Counted from the first letter of the stretch, positions 46,923-59,365 are shown. The stretch: 64,000 bases of DNA from Eutrigla gurnardus (GCA_963514095.1 OY741265.1:29692290-29756289), one strand, 5' to 3'. Translations and numbers: made by a program. The notes: generated from the sequence alone by a model not told the origin.

Positions 46923-47051
46923 ATGTTCAAAATGTCAGCGGTGTGTACGTTTGTTAAGGTGTCGGAAACGGATAGCAAAGTTTGTATTTGCAACAATTGT
47001 TCAGCGTCAGTGATGCGAGGAGGAGCCAAGAGGCATTGTTTTAACATGTAA
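46923..47051 (+). pseudogene. BED zinc-finger start of the outer hAT transposase
   Basis: The 42-codon frame MFKMSAVCTFVKVSETDSKV then CICNNCSASVMRGGAKRHCF has the KVSE-x-D-x-K...C-x-x-C...RGG layout of hAT BED fingers and then stops. The rest was deleted or lies beyond the insertions. Confidence 0.6.
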
Positions 47052-47756
47052 GTTGCAGTCGGCAACATTTGTTTGATCATATTCACTGAAGCCGACACTA
47101 TGCGGCGAGTCAGAGGTAACACCAAGCGTCGCTCAGGTGGAGACTCATTGTCCCACTGTGCACTGAGCAGGGAACGTGCACGCTCGCTCGCCCACGCCAA
47201 ACCTTTCCGCGGTGTGTGAGGCTCCGCAGGTGAGGCGGAGGTGTAATCAGCTGAGCGGGGCAGGAAGGCTTTGTGTGCGCACGGAGTGAGTCGACGGACG
47301 CTTCATGAAGAAGCGGCCAAGAAACGGTTTGTTTGCTCCGCTGATCTGTGAGCGTGAGCGTGCGGGGGATGTTATTCATAGAAATGCACTGTTAAAATAT
47401 TTCAGTTAAAAGGGTGTGTTAAGTAGATTATGATTTAGTTATTTGGTAGAATATCAGTAAAACAGTGACGCTGTGTGCTATAAAACCTGTTAAAACATGT
47501 AGTTTAAAAATGTTTACTAGTGTACTCCACGCCGTTTATCGATGAGAGAAGACACGGGCGGGTTCACAGAATCTGGTGCACGCGCACTGACGAGCATCGA
47601 TGTGAGGGAGCGGAGGAGCATGGTGGTAGAGGGGGGGGCGCGTGAGTGTTGTAAACATTCAAAATGTGACTCCATCTGCCAGACTTGCCGACTGCACTTT
47701 AATTGTCCATTTGAAGAACCGTCATCCGTTACGGGTTTGTATATATTTAAATATAT

Positions 47757-49721
47757 TAGTGCTGTCAATAGATTAAAAAAAATTAACTAATTAATCGCAC
47801 AATTTGCCGTAATTAATCGCAATTAATCGCTTTGTTTCTTCTTAAGAATAAAGTATGTTATAATGGATATTTAAATGTAAAATGATGGAATTTATGTAGA
47901 ATCAACACAAAGGAAGTATTTAAATTCAAATACTATTGTTAAATAGCAGTTTTTTTTTTATTTAAGCACAGATTCTCTCATGTGAACTACAGATTTCCAA
48001 AGAAACCATCAAGGCCATCAAAATTAACTGTCAGCTTGAAAAAGGCATATTTCTTATATGCACTAACAGAACATTTCAAAAAGGTCCACAATAGAACATA
48101 TGCAAATATGGAATGAAGGAAATATTCTGCTGGGAAGTCAGAATGACTTTCACTCCATAGAACAACAATTCAGCTTAGTCCTCCTTTACATTCAGCCCGT
48201 TACTGAGACAGACCAGTCTGTTTACATTGTCAGAGGACAAAGCAGCACACGCCACATCTAGTGTTTCGCACTCAAACAAATTACCGGTGACCTGCTCGGC
48301 GATCGCTCGCCACGATTACCCCCCTCCCCGCCCCGCTGACGCCGCAGCCTCAGCCAAAATCTTACGCTGAACTCTTAACGGCTAACGACTGGCTAACGCA
48401 GTGTTTCCCCTACCATTGTACAGGCCAAAAAAAAAACAATATGCCAAAAAATAAGCCACTTATCAATTAAGTCATAAATCAATAATCATTTACATTAGGA
48501 TCGCCTCTGTGCAGCGCGACGCGAGTCAACCTGCTTCGTGCCTAGCGATGCGAGTACCGCTGCTGAGAGAGCGGGCATACATTCTGGGATGTTTAAGGTT
48601 TGTTAGCTAACCAACTGGCGCCACCGGAGGCAACTCCAGAAAAAAAGACAGGTGCAGGTGAGACGGAAGAAAGGGGAGCAGATTGCAGTGGAGAGGGGGG
48701 CTGCTCGAGGACCGTTGCACGGTTCACACCGGGTTCACACCGGCCGCCGAAGCACCGCAAATAGCCACGGAACGGAGCCCGCTTCCTTTCGGCACCCTTG
48801 TTAACCAATAGTGTAGTTCAGACCAGACGCGGAGCACCGCGATCCTACGCGCCGTGTAGCAATCGTTTCAGCATCTATTTCGGGTGTATTTTGTGCGCGA
48901 GCCGCGAGCGATCGCGTCAATTCTGGCAGAAAGTCACACAAAGAAACACGAGACAATCCGGTCAATTTTCAAAATAAAAGCAATTTTCAAAATAAAATAC
49001 AGCGATTGACAAATGTGATCCTATTTGTGTATCTAAACAGAGTAGAGAGATGAAAACAAACAAGCTTTTCTCTCTCTTTTTTTTTTTTGGTAAGCAATAA
49101 TGATGAAAATCAAGACAATCAAAATGAAAATCAAAATGAAAATCAAGACAATCAAAACACAGACAATAGGCTAGTTTTCCCAGGCATTGTCAAATGTATG
49201 TAACTCTGTTATAATAAAATCAATAAAAAACTTGTGGCCAAGTTCCCCTACGACAAGGCTTTGGTGAAGTTCTTCACAAAACCCAGAAAAATCAAGTGCA
49301 GCAGAGAACGATGCACACTGTGTGGTTGAAGTGCACATGTAGCATGTTCCATTTGTACTGTATGCAATAAATGTACCTTAATGAGTCACTCTCTCCTTGT
49401 GATCTTGAAGGGTTGAACAAAAATTTGAATGCAAATTGCAGAATTGCAGACTGCTTGCTGTACCACTTAATCCAAATGCACCAATACACCATCCCAAGCG
49501 TCTCGTCTGTTTAGGGTTTTTTCGGTGGGTACCACCGGGCCTGAAAAAAATTATAGGGGAAACACTGCTAACGGCTTTGCGGCACACGTCGTCATAGGTC
49601 TTACGTCAGCTGCCACGGGAAGTAAACAAAACATAGCTGCGTTAATTTCGTTAAAAAAAATTAACGCGTTAAATATTTCATAATAAACGCAAAGATTAAA
49701 GCGCTCATTTTGACAGCACTA
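47757..49721. mobile_element. middle hAT element of the nest
   Basis: Ends TAGTGCTGTCAATAGATTAA and the inverse ...ttttgacagcacta, with subterminal ttaatcgc words, a well-known fish hAT end type. Flanks are TA-rich (aaatatat / atatagat), so a duplication cannot be judged. A GATA tract starts right at its right edge. Confidence 0.75.
48399..49567. mobile_element. inner hAT element of the nest
   Basis: Ends CAGTGTTTCCCCTA / TAGGGGAAACACTG, with ctaacg on both sides (48393-48398, 49568-49573), a possible 6-bp duplication. A GC-rich block (48700-48930) with repeated ggttcacaccgg may be a fourth, smaller insertion. Confidence 0.75.
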
Positions 49722-49723
49722 AT

Positions 49724-49797
<74 letters not shown>
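49724..49797 (+). repeat. (GATA)n microsatellite
   Basis: About 18 perfect GATA units; a short GATA run also occurs at 50347-50364. Confidence 0.97.
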
Positions 49798-49798
49798 T

Positions 49799-50340
49799 TT
49801 ATTTTTTTTATTAACCTTTATTTATACAGGTAAAATCTCATTGAGACCCAGGGTCTCATTTACAAGAGAGACCTGTTCCAGGTTGGCAGCAGCAAAACAC
49901 AAAGTTACAGACAACTGAACATACAGGAGACACAACACAGAATACAAACATTAAAATAAAATGCAAACTACAAAGTGCAAAGAAGAATAGGACTGGTTAA
50001 ATACATGTGCAGACCCCCACAGACTGTCTCATCAGCTTTCCTACCAGCAATTTGAATTCCTTTAAAGGAATAAAGCTGGACAGCTTCAGCCTCTGCTGGA
50101 GCATGTTTCAGGTTGCAGGTGCAGCATAAGAGAACGCCTTCTTGCCAAGTTCAGTACGGACTGACGGGATGGCAAACAAGATGAATTCCAGGGACCGGAG
50201 GCTGCGATCAGACTGTTTCCGTGTCAAGTATGTGGACAAGTAGGAGGGGAGCAGTCCGATGATGGATTTATAGATAAATAGATACCAGTGAGTGGTTCTG
50301 CGCATGGAAAGTGAAGACCAGTTTGTGAGAGAGTACAATG
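49799..50340. repeat. LINE-tail-like dispersed repeat inside the outer hAT
   Basis: acctttatttatacaggtaa, aatctcattgagacccagg and the later gagaacgccttcttgcc are familiar words of one widespread fish repeat. Class not certain. Confidence 0.45.
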
Positions 50341-50734
50341 TACAGTGATAGATAGATAGATAGATATAAATATATATATACTGTATATACTGTATATATT
50401 GGTATCGGTTATCGGCCAAATGAGTTATATAATAAAATATCGGCATATCAGATATCGGCAAAAATTCCAATATCGTGCATCCCTACCTGGAGTGAGTGAA
50501 AGTTGGAGTTCACCTGAGAGCAATTGTTCAATTTAGGACATTTCCAGGAAAAAAATGTCCAGGAAAAAAATTATAAAGAAAGGTATAAAATTTGCTTGAC
50601 AGAATTTGACTATTGCAATTTGTTCTGAGGAAGGAGAAATTGCTACTATGATGTGCACAAATGACTAAATGTTGTGGAGGTTCAACTAATAGTAAACTGT
50701 AATCCTGAGGGAAATTCAAGAAGAAGAATGTTTG

Positions 50735-50828
50735 TGCTCCAGGTGAGGCTCGAACTCACAACCTCGGCATCACTCTGCAAGCTACTGTCTTATAAGTACC
50801 GCGCGCTGACCGTTTGCGCCACTGGAGC
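50735..50828 (-). tRNA. tRNA-Ile(UAU) gene with intron, copy 5
   Basis: All stems close: GCTCCAG/CTGGAGC, CGGTA/TGCCG around CTTATAA, and GTGAG/CTCAC. The intron is 20 bases. The D loop has one change (CAAACGG for CAATCGG). It is the best-preserved copy, lying 250 bp beyond the hAT nest. Confidence 0.87.
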
Positions 50829-51211
50829 CTTGTTTGCTCTACGTGTCATCTCAGTCTAGCATCTTAGCATGCTAACACTGGCACGTTCATTTGTGCCATA
50901 CAGAAAGTACAGTCTGAAGGAAACATCATCATTTTTACATGTTTGGTCCAAGCCATCCTCACCAAAAAACCTACGTTTATATTTGTTGATGGACACTGAC
51001 CTTTAGTTGCTGTGGTTATTATCACAGGAGCAAAGAAAGACGTATTAGCAACAAATTCCATGTAAGGAGGCTATCGGGGTGGATCATTGGGTCAACAAAC
51101 ACAGGACTTTCACCCAGGAAACTCCTATGTCCTTTCATGTTGAGTTGTTTGAATATAGATGACAGAACAAGCAAACGTAACTATCAACCTAGGCTGAAAT
51201 ACATTTTGTTG

Positions 51212-51375
51212 GAGGTGCTGAATAGCTCAGTCGGTAGAATTGGCCTCTCATGTACTGAGGCTAAAGTCCTCACTGCAGCTGGGCTTGAATCCAACCACCG
51301 CTCCTCTCTGCATGTTGTCACCCTCTCTTTCACTCTAACACTGTTCTATCTGAATAAAACGCCAAACAAAAGAAA
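51212..51375 (+). mobile_element. tRNA-derived teleost SINE
   Basis: Box A AATAGCTCAGTCGG, a CAT-like anticodon region (ctctcatgtactgag) and box B gggcttgaatcc are followed by ctctctgcatgttgtcaccc and an AATAAAAC-type tail. The tail wording matches a common fish SINE family as I remember it. Confidence 0.7.
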
Positions 51376-52122
51376 CACATTTGTTGTAAAGTCCTTCAAA
51401 ATGTGGCAGCAAAGCTCTTGTTAAAAGTGAACCTCTTACTTACTAGTTAATGGGTTATGGGCTTTTGAAAGCTAACATCAATTATGTCATGAAATTATTG
51501 GAAAATATTCTTTCAAACCAGAAACTACTGTACATCGCTACAAATGAACCCAAGCTCTGAGCTGTACAGCAGACCCACGACCATGACCTCCATGAGATTC
51601 TGTGACTATAAGACCATTGCAGCTGTTAAACATATTTGGATCTGTAGTTATAGCCAACTATATTTGGCTTAAACACACAATCAAAGGGAAGTACTCATCC
51701 AAAAGCTGTTCTTGTGTTTTGGGCAGACGTTATGAATGACATCTGTGTCCTACAAAAGCATACGTGACTTATGCAACAAACAAAAAGAATCTGTCTGTTT
51801 GGCAGTTGGCGTCTAGCTCGTGAGATGTGCTCCTAGCCATCAGGAGGATTTCTTCTCCGAGCAGAACAAAGACTCCTCCTTGCTGCCAGCTCCGTATCTC
51901 CACATCTATCCGACACTTTGGCCCATCAGTCATGACGAGCTGCTGGGGCTCATATCTTGATGAGATGGGGGGATTGACCTCTCTGCTCTCGGCCCTTATT
52001 AGAGCACAAAGAGCTGTTGAGCAAGCTGGGCACTCTGACATGCGTCTTCTAGATCCCTCTATGAGGAAGGTTTGAGTGAAGGCTTTACTGTTCCACTGCA
52101 GCTCAAAGCATGTCATATACAC
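51376..52122. other. no supported gene
   Basis: Open frames of 117 (minus) and 82 (plus) codons overlap at 51769-52122 without recognisable domains or splice sites. Confidence 0.4.
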
Positions 52123-52500
52123 CAGTGGTCCCCAATCCGCGGACCGGTACCGGTCCGTGGATCAATTGGGCGGCACAAGAAATAAATAATTATTTCCGTT
52201 TTATGTATTATCTGTGTCTAAACGATCTTTTATTTTGAAATTTTATTTTGAAAAATGACCGGATTCTCTCGGTTACGTCTTGGTCACTTGAGCGCCAAAG
52301 TTTAACCCACAAGCTAGCAAAATAAGTACTATTTAATTGATTTGGCGTTATGGTGAGTTAACATTTTCTTTCACTTTATATTCGTTATTGTGGTGTATCT
52401 GTATCAGATTTTGAAACATTACCATAGCGACCAGAGTCAGTGTTAGCCCGCCCCGGGCCGCGGTAAAATTTTCAAGCATTGACTGGTCCATGGAATATGT
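52123..52500 (+). mobile_element. hAT (Charlie/Zaphod-like) fragment, right end lost
   Basis: It starts CAGTGGTCCCCAATCCGCGG, then gtaccggtccgtgg, and later ccgggccgcggtaaaatttt with ttgactggtcc. These are the terminal words of a widespread vertebrate hAT family. The matching right terminus is absent. Confidence 0.65.
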
Positions 52501-53734
52501 TCCATTCATCTGGTGGATCGATTGAAACTTGATATGGACACGTGGAGTAGTAGCGGATCACAACGTTATAGGCTCTTCATCTTAAGATATCACATGGTGC
52601 TAGCTCTCATCAAGCATCTGATTGCTTCATAGTTGTGATCAATGAATGAAGACGAATGACTCGCTTCCTGGGAGGGATTCCCAGAAACATATAATAACAC
52701 AAAAGCACACTACTGTTCCTACTATAAACTAACAAACAAATGACTTATGAAAGGTGTTGGACCAACTAACAATGGAGAAGATTGCCCATCTCTAGTTCTG
52801 CAGCTTCTCCATGACATCACAACATGAACGCAGAAAAGGAGACTAGTGGTGTAATGCATTCAGACCCTCCATTGAAGGCCAAGCCAAAACCTTTTCCATC
52901 ACTACTCATTGCCAATAGATTGCAGATGTTTTGCGTCGATCGGGAGCCACATGCTGGCAGCTCCACCACAGTTCCCCTGGCTGCCCTCTAAAACTGTTCA
53001 TGGTTATAGAAGCAATTACCTCTGCTGACCTTTTCCTAAAATCTTTGCTCAAATGCTCTTTTGAAAGAAATGTACTGAAGATGATCCCCATCAAACAAGC
53101 GACCAGCTTGTGCTGGTAATGACATTAAACATTGTTGTTGTTATTTCATTCTGCCTTCGCATCATGGTGCAAATGTCTCCTCATTCCTTTCATCCACTGG
53201 CTGAGCGCTGAACGGGGAGGGCTACAGTGGTTGCAACAGTGCGTCCACTCTCAATTTGTGTTGTAACTATGTCTGACTCAGTCCACTCCATTCAGCTGTT
53301 GACATTTAAAAATAAAGGAAAGGCTACTAGTCAAAACAGTTCATAGATTAAGTAAGTCAATACTTTGCAGTAAAGGGTCAGATCTATTTTATATGTTGTT
53401 TATTAGAATTTGTTTAAATTTTTTTCTTATTTGTTACATATTTGAAACAAATAAATACAAATAAAGTTAAATAAAACGGTTGCAATTGTCTACTCATGTT
53501 AATCAACATTAATACCATTCGGATGTGACTGTGGGATTGGTTGCTTTGTCACTTTAAATGTTGCCGCTCAAAGGAATCGTATTGGGAAAGGATGCTCCAG
53601 TGTTTCTTATGCTCAATGAGATACGAATTGAATCACTCAAGCACCTTTCCTGAGCATTTAGAACATTCAAACAGCTCTCATCATAGCTCAGCCTTCTGAC
53701 TGTCTCCACACGACATCACCACACGATTTTTGCA
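52501..53734. other. no gene seen
   Basis: No exon, RNA or repeat pair recognised on either strand. Confidence 0.45.
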
Positions 53735-54419
53735 TTTGCATTTTTACTTTCCTACAGTTTGTGAAATGGCTGAACCGCAAAATCGCGATTTAAAAACAGT
53801 TCTAGACACCGCTGATTGGTTTTGCTTTGAGGGACTCCGTAGTAGCCGACTCTCTCACTTTCCAGAACGCACACAAAGTCAGTCACATACGATCACATTC
53901 ACCGCTCCCCGACAGACGGACCATAAAAATGTCCACCAACTCAAACGTGCTTTTACCAACTAACGAGAATACTCCAAAAGTTTGCGATCTCCGTTTACTG
54001 CTTCTTGCTATCCTATCTCTCCTCCCTCTTCCCTCTCGCGTCTTCCCGCCCCTCATCCTTAAGCTCCGCCCCCTCCCGGGCTCTTCCTTTCCCTTGGCCA
54101 ATCACAACAGGTGACACTGACAGATACATGGAGTGAATCAAATTACACAAACAAGAATAAAGGCACAGTCTCTATTTTCCAGTTTACCTTACTGTTACAA
54201 ACATTTACAATCAATTACTCATTATTGATTCATTTGTCTTAATCTCTGAGTTAACCATTTTTACTCTTTTTTAAACAAAATTACTTTTAGTTTAGCTATC
54301 TTACGGATTTATTACTGCACTTATTTAGGAACGAATTTATTTGAATCCCTGCTTTCTACACACGGGCTACACATTATTATTTATTGTATTTCATTTTACA
54401 AGTTTTTTCAGGGATGGCC

Positions 54420-55647
54420 TAGGGTTGCACTGTATACCGGTACTAATTTGGTACCGGGGTACTGAGGCATTTAAAACTATATTGCATTTGGATGGGACCG
54501 GTACTTGCAGCGCCGCCGGCAGCGCCCGCAACAGCGTGGCGAACTCGCCACGTGACGTCACCGCATTGTAACTACAGCTGAGAGGACGAGGAGCGAGCCG
54601 CAGCTTGGGGAGATAAAAGGAAAAAGCAAGCAAGCCGGAGGAAACAGCTAGCAAGTTAGCTAGCAGCGTAGACTGGAGCAGCAAACGGAGCAGGACGAAA
54701 GCTTGGAGAGAGCGCGAGCGAGAGCGCGAAGAGGAGAATGGCTGCTGCAACCGTCACCACGCCGCAACTTGCGGACAAACCAGCGTCGCAAAGTGCGATA
54801 TGGCAGTACTTTAGCTTAAAACAAATGCGCAAGGCGACGCAGTTAACGCCGATGCACCACTGTGTAAACAGTGTTTAAAACATGCATGGCTAACGGCGGA
54901 AACACCTCCAACTTAGCCAAACACTTAAAGGACAAGCCCCCAGACCTGCACACTGAGCTCAGGGAACGACAGGTCATTTACTCAGGAAAAAAAGCCACAT
55001 TCAGTGCTAAAAGCAAGTGCCACCGCCCTTCACTCTTAACAAAAGTAGCTCTGGAAGAAAAGAAATAGAGCTGGTTTATTTATATTATTATATTTTATTA
55101 TTGTATTTATATATTTTTTTTTTGTGATCAATTTTTTTTTATTTATTTATTCAATCATTATTTGCACATCTTGGAGGGGGAAGCATATTTACAGTCAAAA
55201 AGAAACAAAGTGAAAGCAAAATTATAAGAGCATCCTTAGCAGTGATAACGGCAAAGTGAAATATTGCTTGTTCCGATGCCTGCTCCCCCTTTCCTCCCCG
55301 CAGTCCCTCCAACCCACCCAATCTGTCCCCACCCTCTAAGCCTTAGCATGATGAAATCAGAGTGTTGAGGGGAAAAAAAAAAAAAAAAATTATAATTGTA
55401 TTTATATTTTAACATTTTTCTAACATTTTTAAAATGGTGTGCATTAGAAAAGCTTGTCTTTGTGGTATTTTATTTTATTTGCTGATTAATATGTTATTGT
55501 TCTAAGATTTTCTATTAAAATAAAGTCAGTAATGACATTTTTTGCATTCACTTTTTATTTGAAAAAGTATCGAAAAGTATCGAAAAGTACCGAAACACAT
55601 GTTGGTACCGACACCGGTACCAAAATGTTGGTATCATGACAACACTA
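54420..55647 (+). mobile_element. hAT element nested in the TAGGGCTG-family copy
   Basis: Ends tagggttgcactgtataccg and the inverse ...tatcatgacaacacta, with ggtaccgg words near both ends. Comparison with the uninterrupted copy at 36818-37397 shows the insertion point in ggcctacaagaga. A clean 8-bp duplication is not visible. Confidence 0.7.
54738..55068 (+). pseudogene. BED-finger part of a hAT transposase, frameshifted
   Basis: One frame starts MAAATVTTPQLADKPASQSA and IWQYFSLKQ and stops. A second holds LCKQCLK, and a third MANGGNTSNLAKHLKDKPPD. Together these are the N-terminus and the C-x-x-C...GGNTSNLAKHL BED finger of a hAT transposase, broken by frameshifts; its last His is changed (KPPD for the usual RHPD). 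The catalytic region is missing. Confidence 0.65.
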
Positions 55648-55866
55648 CGAGACATTTTTTCAATTTGATTTAAAAAATCTTTAATTCTAGAACAACTGAT
55701 TTTTTCACATGGGCCTAGACTACTTGGTTATCTTATTTGTGTTAATAAAGAAAATGTGTATTTAAATTTTGCCTTGGTCTTTTTAGTTTGTTTCAAGAAG
55801 AACAGAAAAAATATCGAGGTTTAAATCAAAAATTGCCCATTAGTTTGAAAAAATTGCCCAGCCCTA

Positions 55867-57176
55867 GTCACAGCATAAACTAGCACGCTCTGGTGAGCTC
55901 TAAATTACAGCTCTGAATTCATCACATCTCTTTTCACAAGCACTGATTTCTTTGCTTGCTATGATGTGACAAGCCAGATGCTTCCAAATGACGTACCTCT
56001 CACTCTGTCTGAAATCTAAACTATGAATCATTCAATTCAGGTTGACTGCATGCAGACTGAGTGCAAATAAGGGAGTGTGAACATGAGTCATGAGTGAATG
56101 ATTTCTAAGAGGTTATTAAATGTTGACCCAAATGGTTATGGAAAGAAAATTGCATAAAAACTACTCAACAGCGGTTTTCCTTTGAGCCTACCCAGGGAAA
56201 TAGTTTTTTTCCAGCAGCCACCAACCGTTTGAACATTAAAGACACCACTGATACTACTTAATGGTATATAATGTGGTCTGTTTAATGATGCATCTTGCTG
56301 CCTGTAATCAAGTAAAACCAGAATATACAAAACACAAATCTATTACACTAGTGCACCAAAGTGTAATGCCGTGTTCACATGGAGGCTTCCCTCTGGGCGA
56401 CCATTGTGACCCATTAGACCCAAAAGAGCATTATTTGAGGAAAATAGTATGATGCAAATATTATTAGTAGTAGGAGAATTATAGCCTATTAAAAGAGTGT
56501 AGCACAGTGTACTATAAGTAGAAGGAAAATGGTTTCTTTCTATGAAGCAAGGTTGGGAGTCACCAGGGGCCATACGATATTATTACTTAGTAATAATAAT
56601 AGTCACAACACAAGTTCATCGCAATTTTACACATATTCGGATTGAAAATTAGTATTGCAATAACATATTGTGATTAATTACCTTTTTCAACAGCAAATTA
56701 TGCAGTTTGTCGTATTTATCTAATAAGATCAAGCTTTCACTCGGTTTATCTCACTTCAGTTGTTTTTATTGCAGTGAATGTGTTTGTCATACATCATCAC
56801 GCAGCTGACCAACTGACCTGTTTTTATTAGTCTACATAGTCCAATCAGCTGACTTTACCAAAAAGGTGCACCATCTAGTGGACAGAAAAGGAGGTTGTTA
56901 CCAGAAGGCTTAACTTGCAATATTAAAAGTTCATATAATAAAATATCAATACTTGGCATGTGTGTATCAATAAAATATTGACACTCAAAATATCACATTA
57001 CCATACTGCTTTGATTGCACACCTTCCGTTAACACAGCATCGGTGCCCATACATTATGTGCTCACTGAACGGGATGGGATGAGCAGAGCCTTTAACTCAA
57101 ACCTTTGCATGTGTCTCACAGCTCCAGACTTTATTTATAAAACATGGACTATTTAAGAGCGTCACCCCATTCAGTC
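55867..57176. other. no gene seen
   Basis: AT-rich DNA; a possible MITE-like stretch near 56570-57000, but paired ends could not be defined. Confidence 0.4.
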
Positions 57177-57180
57177 TTAA

Positions 57181-57526
57181 AGGGATAGTTCAGGTGTTTT
57201 GAAGTGGGTCATATGAGGCCTTTATCCAGTCAGGAGTGGAGCACTGCTGTGGATGTGTTTCGCTACACTATCTCTAGACTATTTTCACCACTTTACCTTT
57301 TCTGATGAAATAGTGTTGACACAAACAACATAGATATGTTTCCCTTCCAGTTCAGTTCACCTTGGGGAAATACTCTGTATATAGCATACATTTAAACTGA
57401 TATTGACTAATTTAAAAAATATATAACATTGCTTTGATCCAGTCTATTTCTCCAAACTCCAACTACTGTTGTTGATACACTGAAGTACCTCATACAACCA
57501 CACTACAGAACACCAGAACTATAACT
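57181..57526. mobile_element. teleost TTAA MITE
   Basis: TTAA (57177-57180, 57527-57530) flanks agggatagttcaggtgtttt and the inverse ...aacaccagaactataact; gtcatatgagg / cctcatacaac continue the inverted ends. It belongs to a very common fish MITE type as I remember it. No ORF. Confidence 0.8.
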
Positions 57527-57701
57527 TTAAAGTCAAGCTGAAATGAAAAATGCCTTTTAACCCCTAAGAAAAAAAAAAAAAATGTATTCATTTGTATTTG
57601 TATGTCAAAATCAATAATGAAATGTTGTTTTTCTTTCTGAAGAACGAAATATGACGCATGCTTCCATCAGCAATAGTACCAACCAACCAAATATATCATG
57701 A

Positions 57702-57738
57702 CATCCATCCATCCATCCATCCATCCATCCATCCATCC
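57702..57738 (+). repeat. (CCAT)n microsatellite
   Basis: Nine CATC units in a row. Confidence 0.95.
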
Positions 57739-59172
57739 AAGGTGATGAGGTAATCTTTTCAATATTCCAATCTCTGTCCTTGTTCAGCTGGAAATACAGG
57801 AGCTAGATCTGGTGATGATGTTCCAGCTCCACTTTGAGACTTCATATGAGTGGAATATATTATTACAGGATTGAATATAGCTGTCTCCGTACAGAGCATA
57901 ACAATTGTTGAGAACAGGAGTCTTGAACCCACTAGTCACTACAGTGCAGTACAGCCCGACTACAGTGATAAGGATGACTGTCTCACATATGTTCATGGGT
58001 CAAAAATAAGTCTGCGTAACTAGAAGCACAGTCTCTGAATTAAAAGATGAAATAGGATTTTATCCGGAATCAAATAAAATCACTCGAAGAAGTTGACTGT
58101 GGTGAATTTGCATAATAAGGTTAAACATGAACATCATCAGTGACTTAAGAATCTTTTTGGTTGCTATCATGGTGGAGAAGGGGAAAATAGAGCCTGATAT
58201 AAAATGCAGTATTACACACACAATGTTGCAATTTCTTAAACTTGATAAATGCTTTATTCATGCAGGAGGACTCTATACTTATGATTGTTTGTTTTGTTTT
58301 TCCCAAAATATTTGTTTCCCAACAAAATGTAAGGACAATTGTGTTTTAGTGCCACTTTAAGGAATTCAAGTAAATGTTGATGATTAAATTGTATATCATT
58401 GTGAATCGTAGTTATTTTGACCCATGATAATCACAAAATGGAATTTTCATAGCATCCCATGTCTAATTTACATCTGTATGAATATTGATCCGTATAATCA
58501 TGCTGGATTAAATGACTGAAAGCAATTATTATGTATTGTGCTGTGGTCCTCCAGTCCAGGACGTGGACACAGTCAAAGACCTTATCATGGGCCCCTTTGT
58601 GGAAAGCCAGAATTAGCCTCGCATAAACCCTATATGACGATACAACGCCAGTGTCCTGAGTTACTCCCAGCATGTATATGGATCTAAAACTGACGTAATA
58701 TGTATACCAGCAGGAATCTCATTTAGTCAAATGTCTCTTCATTCACAGAGAGGAATGAAAGTTTAACTACCAGACCATACATCTACACCGACGGTGCTAA
58801 GCCATGCTGTGAGCGTTACGGACCTTATAGCCGTCAATCAATTGCCCAGATTTAACATGAAGTTTGGCGTGACGTTCCCCACCTGAACGTTACAGAGAAG
58901 CACGTTTTGTATCGCCGAGTCCAGGCAGGCTCGTCCGGCTCTGTCCGAGGAAGCCTACACTGGTGCTATTGCGTCAAAATGAGTAATACGAGGAATGCCC
59001 TTTCTCACTGGAGCTATCGGGGAAACCAGCTTTCAGCAACATCCCGTAAAAACAACGGGTCTTCGGTTCTGTTTTTCAGCGCTAATTGTGACAAAAGGAT
59101 CATGAAGATGGAATGAAGAAGAAGAGGAAACAATATAGCGGTGTTTTTGGTGAGAGGTGCGGGTTTGTTTAC
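57739..59172. other. no gene seen
   Basis: Ordinary DNA becoming GC-richer towards 59.1 kb. Confidence 0.45.
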
Positions 59173-59365
59173 CTTGCTAAGATGCGGGTAGTCTTCTCTC
59201 CCCGGGCAGGAGCGATGCTGAGCCGCGGATGATGCGCAGGAGGCGGGGTGACGCTGCTCACTCCGTCGGTGAAAGCAGCAGCAGGACCGTGTTTCAGATG
59301 ACAGGAGCGACCCGGGCGCGTTTCACACAGCTTTGTTACCGTCCCCTCCGTCTCCCCGGAAACAG

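Larger units (their letters stand above)
46713..50485. mobile_element. outer hAT element of a three-level nest
   Basis: It starts tagggatgcacaatattatc and ends gatattg-type words reversed, ...tatcgtgcatcccta. cctggagt is duplicated perfectly at 46705-46712 and 50486-50493 (8 bp, hAT rule). Subterminal zones are rich in inverted tatcgg/ccgata words. It holds a BED-finger remnant (46923-47051), a second hAT (47757-49721) and a LINE-tail block. Confidence 0.88.
53735..55866 (-). mobile_element. TAGGGCTG-family hAT-like element with a nested insertion
   Basis: Inverted relative to the 36818-37397 copy, it shows the same words (aatcacaacaggtgacac, ttttttcagggatggcct, accaaggcaaaattt-type) and ends aaaaattgcccagcccta. 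The left end is truncated. At 54420 its sequence is broken by a second element and resumes at 55648. Confidence 0.7.

Noticed and set aside
46841..47200. 119-codon minus-strand frame
   Set aside because: It is the antisense of the hAT BED-finger frame at 46923-47051.
51769..52122. 117-codon minus-strand frame, overlapped by an 82-codon plus frame
   Set aside because: No recognisable motif, no conserved spacing and no splice signals that would make a gene. Left as an open question only.
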